Positions 52,894-64,000 of a stretch of 64,000 nucleotides of DNA are shown in pieces (position 1 is the stretch's first letter; the number at the start of each line of letters is the position of its first letter). A model generated the notes under the pieces. The model did no database searches and was not told where the DNA came from. It saw only the letters and a program-made list of their open reading frames with translations. Origin of the DNA: Parus major (lineage: Eukaryota > Chordata > Aves > Passeriformes > Paridae); the NCBI RefSeq assembly GCF_001522545.3, contig NC_031770.1, forward strand, positions 87,025,594-87,089,593. Direction: 5' to 3'. Position numbers and translations under genes: made by a program.

Positions 52894-54129
52894 AAAACAG
52901 AATTAGCTGACTTAGCTCACCAAATCTTCCTGCTAGCTCTCTCCTGCCGGCACACAAATGAGAGGCAGATGCATAGCAGGCAATGTTTTCCAGGTTCATC
53001 ATTAAGCAAAACACTTAATATTGACTGAAAACAGGCAAATATTTGACAGCTGCAATTTAATAAGTGCAATGGGTATGTTCTTTAAAAGAAATTTCTGTTT
53101 AGATTAATTCATCCTAATTTCTAGTGACTTCAGGTAAGATCAATGAAAGCATGGCAATCGCAGAACTTGCACTCATTACCTGATGTATTTGCCATTTTTC
53201 AGACAACATCTTGGGCAAGTCTGTTCACCTCCTTCAGTTTTTCCCTGTGATACAATATTTACAGAGATCTTTTTATTATAAAATTCATCATTAATTACAA
53301 GGTCCTGAGGTGCATAGATGAAGACTAAAATAATTTCTAAAAATAACTTTTATTAGATAGGAAAAGCTGTTTCCTAAAATACACTGCCATTCAGATAGAA
53401 CATTCCTTTCAAGGCTCGCCTAATACCCTTATATCCAGATCAGCTAAATGGGTAGAAAACTTTTCAGTCAGCATTGCATTTTCTAACTAGAAGTCAGTTA
53501 CCCATGGCACCCCTTAGTGCTCAGTGTGAGCCAGGGAAATAATGAAGTTTTTCACTGGTTCCTTCAGAGAAAAAGAGTCAAAGAATCTTCCAGCATGACC
53601 TCCTAGGTTTTGCCTCAAGGCATGTCTGAAGGATACACCCATGAATGCTCTTCTGACCACATTTTTTGCTGTACACAATCATCTTAAATTATTCTTTTTT
53701 CCCTTTTCTGTTTAAATTTGAAGGACAACTTTCTTCTGCAAACCTTGCAACTATCTGATATATAGGCTGGGATATGCTGGTGTTTTTAGTTTGATCATTT
53801 TTTAATAAGCCTGGTTTGTTCTTGGTATTTTGGTGTTTGAAACTTGAAAGAGTGACCTGAAATGAAAGACAACTCTTGATTTTGTTTCATTATAAAGCAG
53901 GACTTCTTGTTTTACAACCTGTTTGATGGAACTCAACTACTGATCAGTATTGGATCCCCTAAACTAAAAGACATCCATGATGTCATCCTGTGGCCATCCA
54001 TTTTTCTGGAGTCCAGTATTATTGTATCTATTGCAGTAAAAACAAACACACAAACGAGCCCCATAAAATAACGTTTAGTAAGGGAATGCTGCAAAGGGAC
54101 CAGCTATAATCATGAATACAAACATACAG

Positions 54130-54375
54130 AAGACAGCCAAGAGGCAATGACCAGAACCTAGAACACAGGAAGTTCCACCTGACATGGGGAAGAGCTTCTT
54201 TGCTGTGAGGGTCACTGACCACTGGAACAAATGCCCAGGGAGACAATGGGCATTGTCTCTTTCTCTGCAGATACTCAAAGGCTATCCAGACACAAACACA
54301 GGAAATGTGCTCTAGGGGACCCTGCTTCAGGAGGGAGGTAGGAACAGATAGCCTCCAGTGGCCCCTTCTAAGCCG
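54130..54375 (+). mobile_element. CR1 LINE 3' fragment
   Basis: Reads gaacctagaacacaggaagttccacctgacatggggaagagcttctttgctgtgagggtcactgaccactggaacaaatgcccagggag, then ctctgcagatactcaaaggctatccagac, gtgctctaggggaccctgcttc and atagcctccagtggccccttctaa. This is the end of the CR1 ORF plus 3' UTR in + orientation. The 136-codon - strand frame here is an antisense shadow. Confidence 0.9.
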
Positions 54376-57300
54376 GCTGTTTGGTGCTTCAGCGTGAAAT
54401 GTAGAATCCGTGTATACTTTGGCTTTATGGTGGGCCATAATAGAAGAGTGTCTGCTCTTAACACCCTGTTAGGACACTAAGGTGTTAGAGTACCTAAAAC
54501 TTGTCTGTCCTTCAGGCTCATTCAGGCCATTCCACAAATTTATTTATTTTTGCTGTTGACTGCAGGGGCTGCCAGACACTCTCAGGTGGTGAGTTGCAGC
54601 ATTAAGTATAAGCTGCTAGGGAGCAGGACAGTCTGTGGGACAGGCCTGGATACATTCTATGGAGTTCATTAGTTTCAGAATAATGAACACTAACTCTCCT
54701 GTCTGCAGGGATTACCACTCTGCAAATACTGATTTAAAATGTTTTCATTAGGTCTAACACTACAAGGAAGAGAATGTAACTGGTAACTGGTAAACCCTGG
54801 TTGTGAGTGATTTAATTTGTTGCTAATTGGAGACAGCTTAATCTGAAGTCAATTTTTGTCAGTTAGAAATGTTAATTCTGATAAATGGATACATTTTTCA
54901 CTGCTTGACTCTTGACCTAAAGTATCTACATGGTTAATAACACCAAACATCTCTCTGAAATGAAATAGTTAATTACAGGGTAGTTTGGTAGTAAAATAAT
55001 TTCTAATATTTCCAAATTTAGTATATGTGTATTTTTATTTATAATATACAAGTGGAAAATTTGACATCAAAATCAAGAAATAAAGAACCTCATCTGTGAG
55101 CAAAACCAGACTTTACATACACAGCAACAGGTGTTCTTGTGTTTGTTTACACTTCTAAAACTTCTTGAATGATGTTCATGCATAAAATTTAATCCTGTTA
55201 AAAGGCCTATGTAACATTCTGACTATCCATGAGGAAATGTGCCACATTTCACATCAAACAAGATTGGATTTTTTTCCATGAGCACCTCATACTTTTTTGT
55301 TTCTACAATCTGATGAAAGTAATTTATCTTGTTTAAAAAAACCAAAAAAAGTCCTAGAACATGGCCTGTGAACATACATTTACACATACAAACAAACTGT
55401 ATTATATTTACCTTGCTTTTCTTTTTTGCAGTTAATATTCACAAATCTTGTGCAGTATTTATTTTCTAAATAATATATTTCAGCTCAAATCTATCACTAA
55501 ACAAAGTGAATTAAAAAAGTAGGGGAGACATTTGTAATACACTAGGAGATATACATCTGGCTATTTAGGTTCTGCTGAAGCACATCCAAATGACATTATA
55601 ATCAATATTTTGCATTTTGATATTCAAATAGGCAATAAGCATCATAATCCTGTATGTTTAAGATATCAGCTAAAATGTATATAAACATACCACCATAAAG
55701 CAATCTCCATTTTTAAAAAAATGGTTATAGCTTAACAAAATTTTCTGAGCTGTTCATGTTGGATGCTTTGATTTACACAGGTTCAAGTACAAAATACACA
55801 TGAAATTATGATGAGAAACTTAATATCTTTGACAGAGCAGTTCTAAAGCTCATGTTTGCATTCTAATGGGGGAAAACACAGCACATGTGTTATCAAAAGC
55901 AGACTGCAACAAAACATTTAATGAGTCTAGTCCAGATAAAGATGAGTAGAGAACTTTAATCAGTTTAGATGACAACAGTAGTTCTGTTGAACAGACAAGT
56001 TCTGTGCAATTCTGTATCTATGCATGTATTCTGAAATCAGAAATCTGCTCTGTTCTGTTCCTTTGTGTGTTCAAAGAAATAACTATCTGTCAAAAAACTT
56101 TTTTTTTTTAAATGCAATGAGCTGGTTACATTGTGTGGCCATTAGGCTTCACAAATTAATAAATCTTAAGTCTGGTGAGTGGGAGTGTTATTTACTGCAT
56201 CTGCCTTGTATTATTGACTTTAGTTGAGTTGTTCCTGCTTTGTGAAAGTAGATTTGCAACATGCCCAGCACTTTTGGCAACTAATTTCTTTAAAAAATCA
56301 GTTATTCTTACCTATACTAAAGTAGGCCTGAAGGGACTGTAATGACAAGGCCTTCTTTCTTACTGATGGTGTCAAAAGGAGAGACAGAAGGTTGGTGAGG
56401 ACTGGAGGTGCAGAGATAACTCACTTAACTGGTGTTAGGGCTTAATAAGAAAGATCAGATACATTAGTGATAATTCTTGTCATAAATAGATTTTTTTTCT
56501 TTGGCAATAACATGTTTGTACCTTCAATTCTTAAGCAATACAGTGGAGAAGTAAATATCCTGTTTTAAGAAGCTACCTTTAGCTATGTATGTCCTGACTC
56601 ACCTTGTCTTGCCATATTTTCAATTGATCTTAATGTAATTCAATTGAATTAGGCATTCATATATTCATTATAGAAAAGCTGAGTAGAGGATATAGTTGTT
56701 CCAGCAGTTGTTGTTGAATTATAAGAGAGTAAGTGTCTGTCTGTTCCTTTTTTACTACTGGGATGCTTCTGAGAATGCCACTAGAAGGTACCGAGAACAG
56801 GCTGTTAGAATATCACTATGAGAAGCTGGCACATAAAGTTTGCCGAAGTCATAGCTTGAGAAATGTGACAGTAGCTCCAAGGTCCAAAGGCTTAATGTTA
56901 CAAAGGATTAGAAGACATGAGCCTTAAAGAGTCTGAAAGCAAAATACTTTTTTTTTTTTAATTGATACTTATATATGTAAAACTGAAACACAATAGGATG
57001 TCTCTTGGTTCTGAGTATTAACAAATATGGCAGCCACAAACTCAGGGTTTGCAGTAGTTAGCAATAGAAGGTCTTTACTCTCCAGTCTACCCAGGATTTC
57101 CTGTACTAGGAATATAAATTGTTCCTTCTCTTGGTGTTCAAATTGGAGAATCATTACTCATTAACCACATTGCTTAACCTATTTTTCTCTTAGTTTTCCC
57201 ATGTAAAGGGGAGGTAACAGTTCATTTTAGACCATCAGAGTATGCAAAAGAAAATTAATTAGTGCTGCCTGGTAGAAGTAATGTATGTTACTGATCATTG

Positions 57301-57829
57301 TATTTCTTCTGTCTGTAATAGGTAAGAAAAGATCCTCAACAGGAGATCATTGTAATATTGCAATTATCTGTACAGCCCTGCATTGATAGCACTTTATTCA
57401 CATGTCAAACAGCTTCCTAATTTTCATTCATAGGAACAGACTTATGTAAGGCAATAAATGGAAGACTGTATCTGAAGATGGTTAAACATAATAATTAATT
57501 CCTATGCTCTAGTGCAATACCAAACTGTTGCTAGCTCCAGAAAGGTCCCTCTGCTGCTGGGAGTGATAGCCATCTTTGGGGAAGGGGAGACATAATTTGA
57601 AGACCACCTACTGTGTCTCTCTTCAAGCACTTTTTCAATGTTTTTGGTAGCATTTTCTTGGTGAGGTGTTAGGATAATTGAACCCTCAGCATTTGTTTGA
57701 TTTTACCTTTTTTCTTAATGTCTTGAGGGGAGCTTACCCTCCCCAAATTATGGTGGTTTGGATATTTTATTTTCCTTTATTCTTCTCTTTGTTCTGGTTT
57801 GACCATTCTAAAAAGCACAACTTATGCTA

Positions 57830-58531
57830 CGGATAATAGGTGATACTAGGGAATTATAAGTTGTGTACACATAAGAAAAAATTTAAAACGTTGGTTGTTG
57901 TCAGAAATATATGTGTAGATGTATATCTTCTTCAAACTTTGTAAATCATAGCCACAATCTGTTCATATGCCTGAGATTCAGTTACCTGGTATGTAGATAA
58001 ATGGCATAAAGTACTCTTAAGATGTGATACCAAAGCAACAATGTAGACAGGTCTCAAAATCTGGAGTTTTACGAAGAGCTCTTTTCACATTTTGCCAGAT
58101 ATACAGCTGTGGTTTAATTGTTCACCAACTGTGGTTTAGTTTTCTCACCAGGAGGTAATACTGAATATTTGTTATATGGAGTTATACTCCATTTCTACAG
58201 ATATTAATGTTTTCTGAAAACAGAAACATGACCCAAGGCTCCTTTTCAGTGTGTTTAAAATCACTCTATCTCCAAGGGATCTTGTACTTCAAGAGAAGAA
58301 AATTCTTGGTAGTGGTCAGAGAGTCATGTTTCACTTGAGACTAAAAGACCTCTGAGGTGGTACTTTTTAGGGTCCTCTTTTAAAGTTCACATGTTCCATG
58401 CAATCAAATTTTATTATTTAGCAGAAATCTTCCAACTTCTTCCAGTCTTCATCATTGTAATATTGCATCACTGTACTTGGTGACTATTTTGGCTTTTTCT
58501 AAATTAATTCCCTAGTATCACCTATTATCCC
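57830..58531. mobile_element. Candidate non-autonomous TA-target DNA transposon (702 bp, 27-bp TIRs)
   Basis: 57830-57856 begins ggataataggtgatactagggaatta after one leading base. 58505-58531 is its reverse complement with 26 of 27 positions matching (the outermost base differs). Both outer edges are flanked by TA (57828-57829 and 58532-58533), the target-site signature of Tc1/mariner-type elements. The interior has no open frame of 60 codons or more and no recognisable transposase block, so it would be a deletion derivative or MITE-like element. I do not recognise the TIR as a named family. A chance 26-bp exact inverted match within 0.7 kb is improbable, but other origins such as an inverted duplication remain possible. 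Confidence 0.55.
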
Positions 58532-60159
58532 TAGACAATTTTTTCCCATTTTCAGAGAGAAATGTACATGACTTTTGAGATAATAGGTCAGTATTGTCAT
58601 TTTCTTTGCTGAAATTATTTAATCTCCATTTAAGGGAAGAATGGGCCAAAACTTGCTATCTAATGACTCTTCATAAAAAGGGTTTTACTCTATTCACACC
58701 AGCATATTGTTTCAGTGAAGATTATAGTTGAATTTTCATGTCTTACATATTTTGTATTAGTTGTTGCATAAGCTTTAGCTGGAGGATTTTTACTGGAAGA
58801 GGAAGACCAACTTTCTTTTCTGACATTATGTAATTTTTAATAAAATTTCTTGAATGCAATTACATCTATATTAAAATTCAGTGAATTAGAGAAACCAGAA
58901 TGCAGCATAAGAATGAGCTGTGCAAAAGACCACAAGCACCTTCCCTAAGGAGTGTTCATCTCTGGAGTGAAAAAGAATAGAAGAGTAGAAGTCTTTGATA
59001 TAATGTAGACTCAAAGAGAAGGTAAAGGTAGCTCTAATGAAAATTAAACAGCCATTTTCAGGTGCAGCCAATACCCAGTTGGTATATGAACCTGAGGCAA
59101 TGCAGTCAGAAACAGGAGAAAGCAACTTCATTCAGTCTTGAAAGTGGATTACTGGGTTTAGAAACACAGGGTATTTATCAGCAGAGAAATCTCAATGAAT
59201 TCATCTAACAGAAAAAAGGCCACAAAATGGGCTATCAAGCCTTATGATCCAATAGACATAAAAACAAGTACAATATATATTCTGTATTCTTCTATGTATA
59301 AACGTGTCCTGAATCTCAGATTAGAACATAAGGTTTTTGTAGGACTGCGTGCATACTGCCAGGATCAATTTTGTAACAATCTATTCTTCCAATACTGTTA
59401 TGATCATGAGTAACAGTAATGACTATGGTAATGATTATGATAAAAATTCAATTTTGTTGTAACTTCCAAACTCTGCTTAAGTGTTAGCACTAATTATTCC
59501 AGTATCTTTGTGTTATTCCCATACTTGCATGTGTGAAATGGAGGTGTCACAGTCTATCAGCTGGCCATCACAGCACAGTGATGTATTGTGTTCACACCAG
59601 TGAAGTCCCTGTGAAGTCAATGGAATTTCAAAGATAGGCTTGAAAGCAGAATTTATACTTTCCTTTAAAGATCCAGTCTGGGAACACATGTCTTTAAAGT
59701 CATGATTCATAAAATATATATGTTGAAGAAAAGCATTCCATTGAAATAAATGATCCTTGGGTGTATGCTGCCTGTAGTATGCTTGGCAATATATGCATTA
59801 GAAAGAGTCCCATTAGCCAGACTACTAAAGGATCATAAACTTGACTGTTGGACTAGCAGAGCTGGAGTAAATGAAGCATAAACCAAGCTAAGTTGAACCT
59901 AAAAATAATAAACAGTATCTGTTTCACCTAATGTAGGTATTGCCATTTTCAGCTACTAATATGCTTATACAAAAACATTGAGTTTTTGGGTTTTTTTTAG
60001 ATTCTGTATAATGTATGAAAAAAACCATATTCCAATATTAAGCAAAGAAATTTCATCTTCTGTGCAAAGTAGGTAGTATTTGGCAAGGTAAAGGGTAATT
60101 GTTTTTCTTATTTTCTTCAATTCTACTAGTAACCCCATGGCAAAAAGAGAAAAGAGGGT

Positions 60160-60444
60160 CTTTTTTATAAGTACATGTAGTGAAAGGACAAGGGGGAATG
60201 GCTTCAAACTGAAAGAGGCCAGGTGTAAATTAGGTACAGTATAAAGATTTTTCACTATGAGAGTGGTGAGGCACTGGAAGAGGATGTCCAGACAATTCAT
60301 GGATGTCCCATCTGTAGCAGTGTTCAAGGCCAGGTTGAATGAGCCTTGAGCAACCTGGTCTACTGGAAGGGTCATGGCAGTGAGGTTAGATTTAGATGAT
60401 CTTTTTCATTTCCAACCCAGTTCAATCCATGATTCTGTGATACA
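60160..60444 (+). mobile_element. CR1 LINE 3' fragment
   Basis: Contains aaaggacaagggggaatggcttcaaactgaaagagg, tcactatgagagtggtgaggcactggaagaggatgtcc, gtgttcaaggccaggttgaatgagccttgagcaacctggtc and a canonical terminus caatccatgattctgtga. In + orientation, with its 3' end facing the next CR1. A 136-codon - strand frame over 59965-60375 is partly its antisense shadow. Confidence 0.92.
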
Positions 60445-60457
60445 AAGATACTGTTTG

Positions 60458-62010
60458 ACTTTCTTAAATTGGAAGGGACCCCTAAGGATTATTGATTCCA
60501 AATCCCTGCTCCTTACAAAACTACTTAAAATTAAGCCACACACTTAAGAGCATCATCCAGATGCTCCTTGAACTCTGACACTTTGGTGCCATGACCACTT
60601 TCCTGGGAAACCTGTTCCAGTGACTGATCACCCTCTCAGTGAAGTAACTTTTCCTAATGTTCAGTCTAAACTTCCCTTGATGCAGCTCAGGCCATTCCAT
60701 TTCCTTATGTCGTGTTGCTGGTCATGAGAGAGAGATCAGGATCTCCCCTTATACTGCTCTCCTGGAGAACAAAGTCATGCCTCAGCTTTCTTTTCTCCGA
60801 GATGAACAAACCAGGTGACCTCAGACATTCATTTTAAGTCTTACTGCTGAGGCCTTTCACCATCTTAGTCATCCTCCTTTGGGCACACTGTAATAGCTGT
60901 ATATCCATCTTTTACTGAGACCCCCAAAACTGCATGCAGTACTTGAGACATCTCTGCTGTGCTACAGTGTAGAGTGAGATAATCACATCCCTCAGCTGGC
61001 TGATGATGCTATGCCTAATGCACTCCAAGTTATCCCCTTTGGCTGCCAGGGTACACTGGTGGCTCATATCCATGAACTCAAACCCTCAGATTTCTCTTTT
61101 ACAGAGTGGATCTCCAGCCTCTCATCTCCCAGTTTGTTTGTATAACCACAATTATCTATTCCAGGTGAAGACTCTGGCACTTGCTCTTGCTGAATTTCAT
61201 GTGGTTGGTGCTTGCCCAGCTCTCTGGTCTATCCAGATCTCTCCGCAAGGTTTCTCTGTTCCTGAAGGAGTCCACAGCTCCTCCTAGTTTAATGTCATCA
61301 GCAAATTCACTTAAATGTACATTTAATTTCTGTGTCCAGATCTTTTATAAAAACATTGAAGAACACTGGCCCTAAAAGTGAGCCCTGAGGAGCCCACTGG
61401 CAACTGGCTGCCAGCCTGATGCAACTCCATTTAATACCCCTCTGAGCCAACTGCTCAGTCAATGTCTTATGGACTTCTCTCTGCTCTGTACATTTTATCC
61501 AGGAGAATACTCTGGGAAATAATACAGAAAACTTTGCTGTAATCCAAATGCACCACTGTCTTTTTTTGGTCAGCTAGATGGCTGACCTAGTGCTAAAAGG
61601 AGATTAAGTTGGTTAAGAAAAACTTTCCCCTCATGAACCCATGTTATCTGCGGCCAATGAGGGTGTTATCTTTCAGATATTTTACAATGATTCCCAGAAT
61701 AATCTCCTCCATACTTTTATCAGGCACTGAAGTGAGACTGACAGGCCTGTAATTAACAGGGACTTCTTTCTTTCCCTTTTTGACTCGAACGATTTTTTCC
61801 AGCTTCCAGACAACTGGGACTTCTCCAGACTCCCAAGATCATTGACAAATAATGAAGAGAGGCCCTGTGATGACACTGGCTACACCTTTCAGTGCTCTGG
61901 GATGAGTCCCGTGAGAGTCCAGAGTTGGACCCTCATTGTGCATACAGCTGGAGCAGCAAATTTCAAAACAGTGCAGGGTCAGCTGGGAGTTTACCACTCC
62001 CTAATGCATT
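60458..62010 (-). mobile_element. Long CR1 LINE fragment with reverse-transcriptase remnant
   Basis: About 1.55 kb of CR1 in - orientation, the longest copy here. The 3' end is near ttaaattggaagggacccc. Conceptual translation of the - strand gives pol blocks in the expected order. Near 61680-61830 is GEVPVVWKLEK followed by NYRPVSLTSVP (finger/palm start). At 61279-61308 is EFADDIKLGG, which keeps the Asp-Asp catalytic pair of RT. This is followed by RRDLDRPESWA and MKFSKSKCQSLHL. Frameshifts and stops break the frame (for example an amber TAG after CQSLHLE), so it is inactive. The left boundary near 62010 is where similarity fades. Open frames on the + strand at 61003-61375 and 61842-62245 are antisense shadows. 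Confidence 0.9.
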
Positions 62011-64000
62011 CCCAAAGTTCACACACCTCTTTCTGTGTGTGGTTTGTTTTATTTTTCCTAAAGAATGGGCCATCAAGGGACTCCTGCAAGACTTTAAGAG
62101 TCCAAGTAATTTGAGGTTTTTCATCTTCCATTTCAATCTACTTTTCTCCTTGGTCTCCTTTTCTCTTTCCCTCTCTGTACACTTTTACTATTTTGTCAGT
62201 TTGCAGCAACTAAAAAACCTGAGAATTGATGTTGAATTGCTGTAGGTTATGAAATATATTTCATTGATTTCAAATAAAATGTCAGACATAAAATGCAGCA
62301 TTCATTTTTATAATTGTCACTTCTGAGAGTTGCAATTGAAGTTGGTAAGAAATACCAAAATTTGACCTTCCTGAAATAGAAGATGATAAAGAAAAATGCC
62401 AACATTTCAGTGAAAGAAGTATGCTGAAGTTAATATTTTGGAAGTGAAGGCATGGTTTTTTAAAGCAATGGAATTTTTAGAAATATATTTTTATGGGGAC
62501 AAAGGTAGGAAGTGCAAGAATTTTGGAAAAGTATGAAGAGATTATTAAAACTGCAAGGCACAATACAGATTTTCACGCTTGTGAATTGAATATGCTCAGT
62601 CAAAAGTAAAATCACTGTGCTTGAAAAATCTCCTGTATTACTTGACAGTTGGTTAGGTGTTCCCTTGACAACTGCTCTGGTTAATCAAGGCTGTAAATGA
62701 AGCCACTGTTTCAGTGTTTTGCAGGACACTTTTATTTTATGTCTTTAATATCAATACTTTTTTTAGGAAAGGAATTTTTGTGAGGATTTTTTTCCTATGT
62801 TGAACTGTTAAGCTGGGCTAATGTTTTTCAGATTGTAGGGAGAAAAATAGCAAGTAGTTCTAAATGTAGTCCTCTAATTGTGTCATTATGAAATGGACAG
62901 TGGTGTAACTAATTTCTAATAATTTTTCAGAAGACCAGGAACCCTGGTCTGTTAGCAGTGTGAGGTCTATGGTCAGAAACAGTCTCACCATGATTATTTA
63001 GCTTGGATAAAAACAAAGGTTCTCTTTATAATACCTGCGTAATTTATACCTATTGATATGACACTTTAATTTTGCTCTCCTTAATCTGTTAGAAATATGG
63101 CTGCACCTTCAGCATTATATAAAAAATATAATTGCTATAAACTAAATTTTCCTAAGTATATTTACATAATCATGAATGCACCATTTTCACGTGATTACAT
63201 TGCATAGTTATAATGCATGAAAGCAGTCGTAACTCTTCCAGAAGTTCCAGTCTCTGGACCTATTCTCATCCATATGGTCAAATATGTAATCAGTTTAAGA
63301 TACTTTACTATGTTTCCCTTGATATAACTGGAAGCTGAAGCAATCATGCTATCAATTAGATCTTAAGTCAGACTTTCCAATTGTTAGAAGAGACATTAGT
63401 AGGGATTTTGCGTTCATGCTTTCTTGCTGTGCTCCTTTAGTGCCATCTGGTGACTAGCTTGAAAGAAGAAACAGTGTTTTTATTTCCAGCTGGAGAAGTA
63501 GTCTATGATTATTTAAGCTAAAACTTAGCTTAGCTTAGCTACTTGTGCAAGATCATACCAGGTAACATTTGATTTAGAGGTGCCCCAATCTTAGCTGTCT
63601 TAAGAAGAGTTCTTCAACTATTAGTTCCAGACCTAAAGTAATCCAATACCTAATATCCACAATTGTATCCTGGGTGTGTGAGGTACACACTGCACTTTGT
63701 TAGAAATCCAGTGTTTATGCACACAATTAATCAACATGCAACCAGTAATGACACAGTATTCTGTTATACTGTTTTGCACCGGTTGAGATTTGAGTCTTTT
63801 GTAAAAAAATAATAGTAAATCCATTGTAATTCTGGTTTTTAACTTTATATAAAATCAACAGCAACTATGAAAAAATCATGATTTTTTAAGCCAAGAGCAA
63901 ATAAGAAGGCTGAACATCTCATTTCAAATTTATGGCAATAAATGCTTGAATTCATCAGGCCTATCTTAGCATCTCCAGGAACAGGTTGGGCTTCACATGG

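Larger units (their letters stand above)
38210..64000 (+). other. EYS: EYS intron, downstream of the second visible exon
   Basis: It begins with the donor GTAAGA. No further laminin G or EGF exon was recognised before the window's right edge, consistent with the very large introns known for vertebrate EYS. Subregions 38700-42980, 43220-48580, 49900-54120, 54400-57820, 58540-60150 and 62020-64000 show nothing identifiable apart from short palindromes, homopolymers and AT tracts, some described separately. A second gene nested in this intron cannot be excluded from sequence reading alone. Confidence 0.7.

Noticed and set aside
52688..52906. 72-codon frame with apparent hydrophobic segments
   Set aside because: Low-complexity translation of a G/T tract.
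54028..54438. 136-codon - strand frame
   Set aside because: Reverse complement of a + oriented CR1 3' fragment; no independent evidence of a gene.
59195..59413. Possible EGF-like exon (AYCQDQFCNN)
   Set aside because: The cysteine spacing does not fit a six-Cys EGF domain and there is no convincing acceptor before it.
61003..61375. 94- and 64-codon + strand frames
   Set aside because: Antisense to the CR1 reverse-transcriptase remnant, whose coding sense is the - strand.
1..64000. CRISPR arrays, rRNA or tRNA genes, operons
   Set aside because: No regularly spaced direct repeats of CRISPR type, no cloverleaf with A/B box seen, and the sequence is vertebrate nuclear DNA.

Overview
The window reads as AT-rich, intron-dominated vertebrate nuclear DNA from a bird. 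The diagnostic evidence is a dense set of CR1 LINE fragments with their typical 3' end (gattctatgattct-like on one strand, agaatcat...ggttggaaggga on the other) and several avian endogenous-retrovirus LTR fragments of types I associate with Neoaves, perhaps a passerine. No bacterial-style gene organisation is present.

Only two convincing protein-coding exons are visible, both on the + strand: 30502-30666 and 38056-38209. Their splice phases match (phase 1 donor, phase 1 acceptor). Together they encode about 106 residues that read as one continuous laminin G-like domain. I identify them as part of EYS (eyes shut homolog / spacemaker), the large secreted photoreceptor matrix protein. Almost everything else is EYS intron: upstream 1-30501, between the exons 30667-38055, and downstream 38210-64000. 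The rest of the laminin G domain lies outside the window.

Region by region: 1-16 kb is intron with a CR1 fragment carrying a perfect 22-nt inverted repeat (1102-1162), an unidentified GC-rich block (about 10.07-10.56 kb) and a short CR1 tail (13.64 kb). At 16.07-17.14 kb is a long ERV LTR interrupted by a 315-N assembly gap next to a 39-bp tandem repeat. At 20.28 kb is a deleted LTR on the - strand. CR1 pieces follow at 21.6 and 28.9 kb, then the first exon at 30.5 kb, a CR1 piece at 32.2 kb, an unidentified proline-rich GC block at 36.9 kb, and the second exon at 38.06 kb. The 3' intron holds a CR1 tail (38.6 kb), a CR1 piece abutting an LTR (43.0-43.2 kb), AT-rich palindromes (44.7 kb), a second copy of the long LTR family (48.6-49.0 kb) and a CR1 piece (54.1 kb). 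It also holds a 702-bp segment bounded by 27-bp terminal inverted repeats and TA dinucleotides (57.83-58.53 kb), a candidate non-autonomous DNA transposon. Two tail-to-tail CR1 copies end the series at 60.2-62.0 kb; the longer retains recognisable reverse-transcriptase blocks.

The most interesting unexplained signals are the TA-flanked inverted-repeat element, an open stretch at 31413-31549 in a phase that could be spliced to the first EYS exon, and the two GC-rich blocks. No convincing rRNA, tRNA, CRISPR array or complete gene was found. Identifications rest on recognition of sequence patterns, not on database searches.
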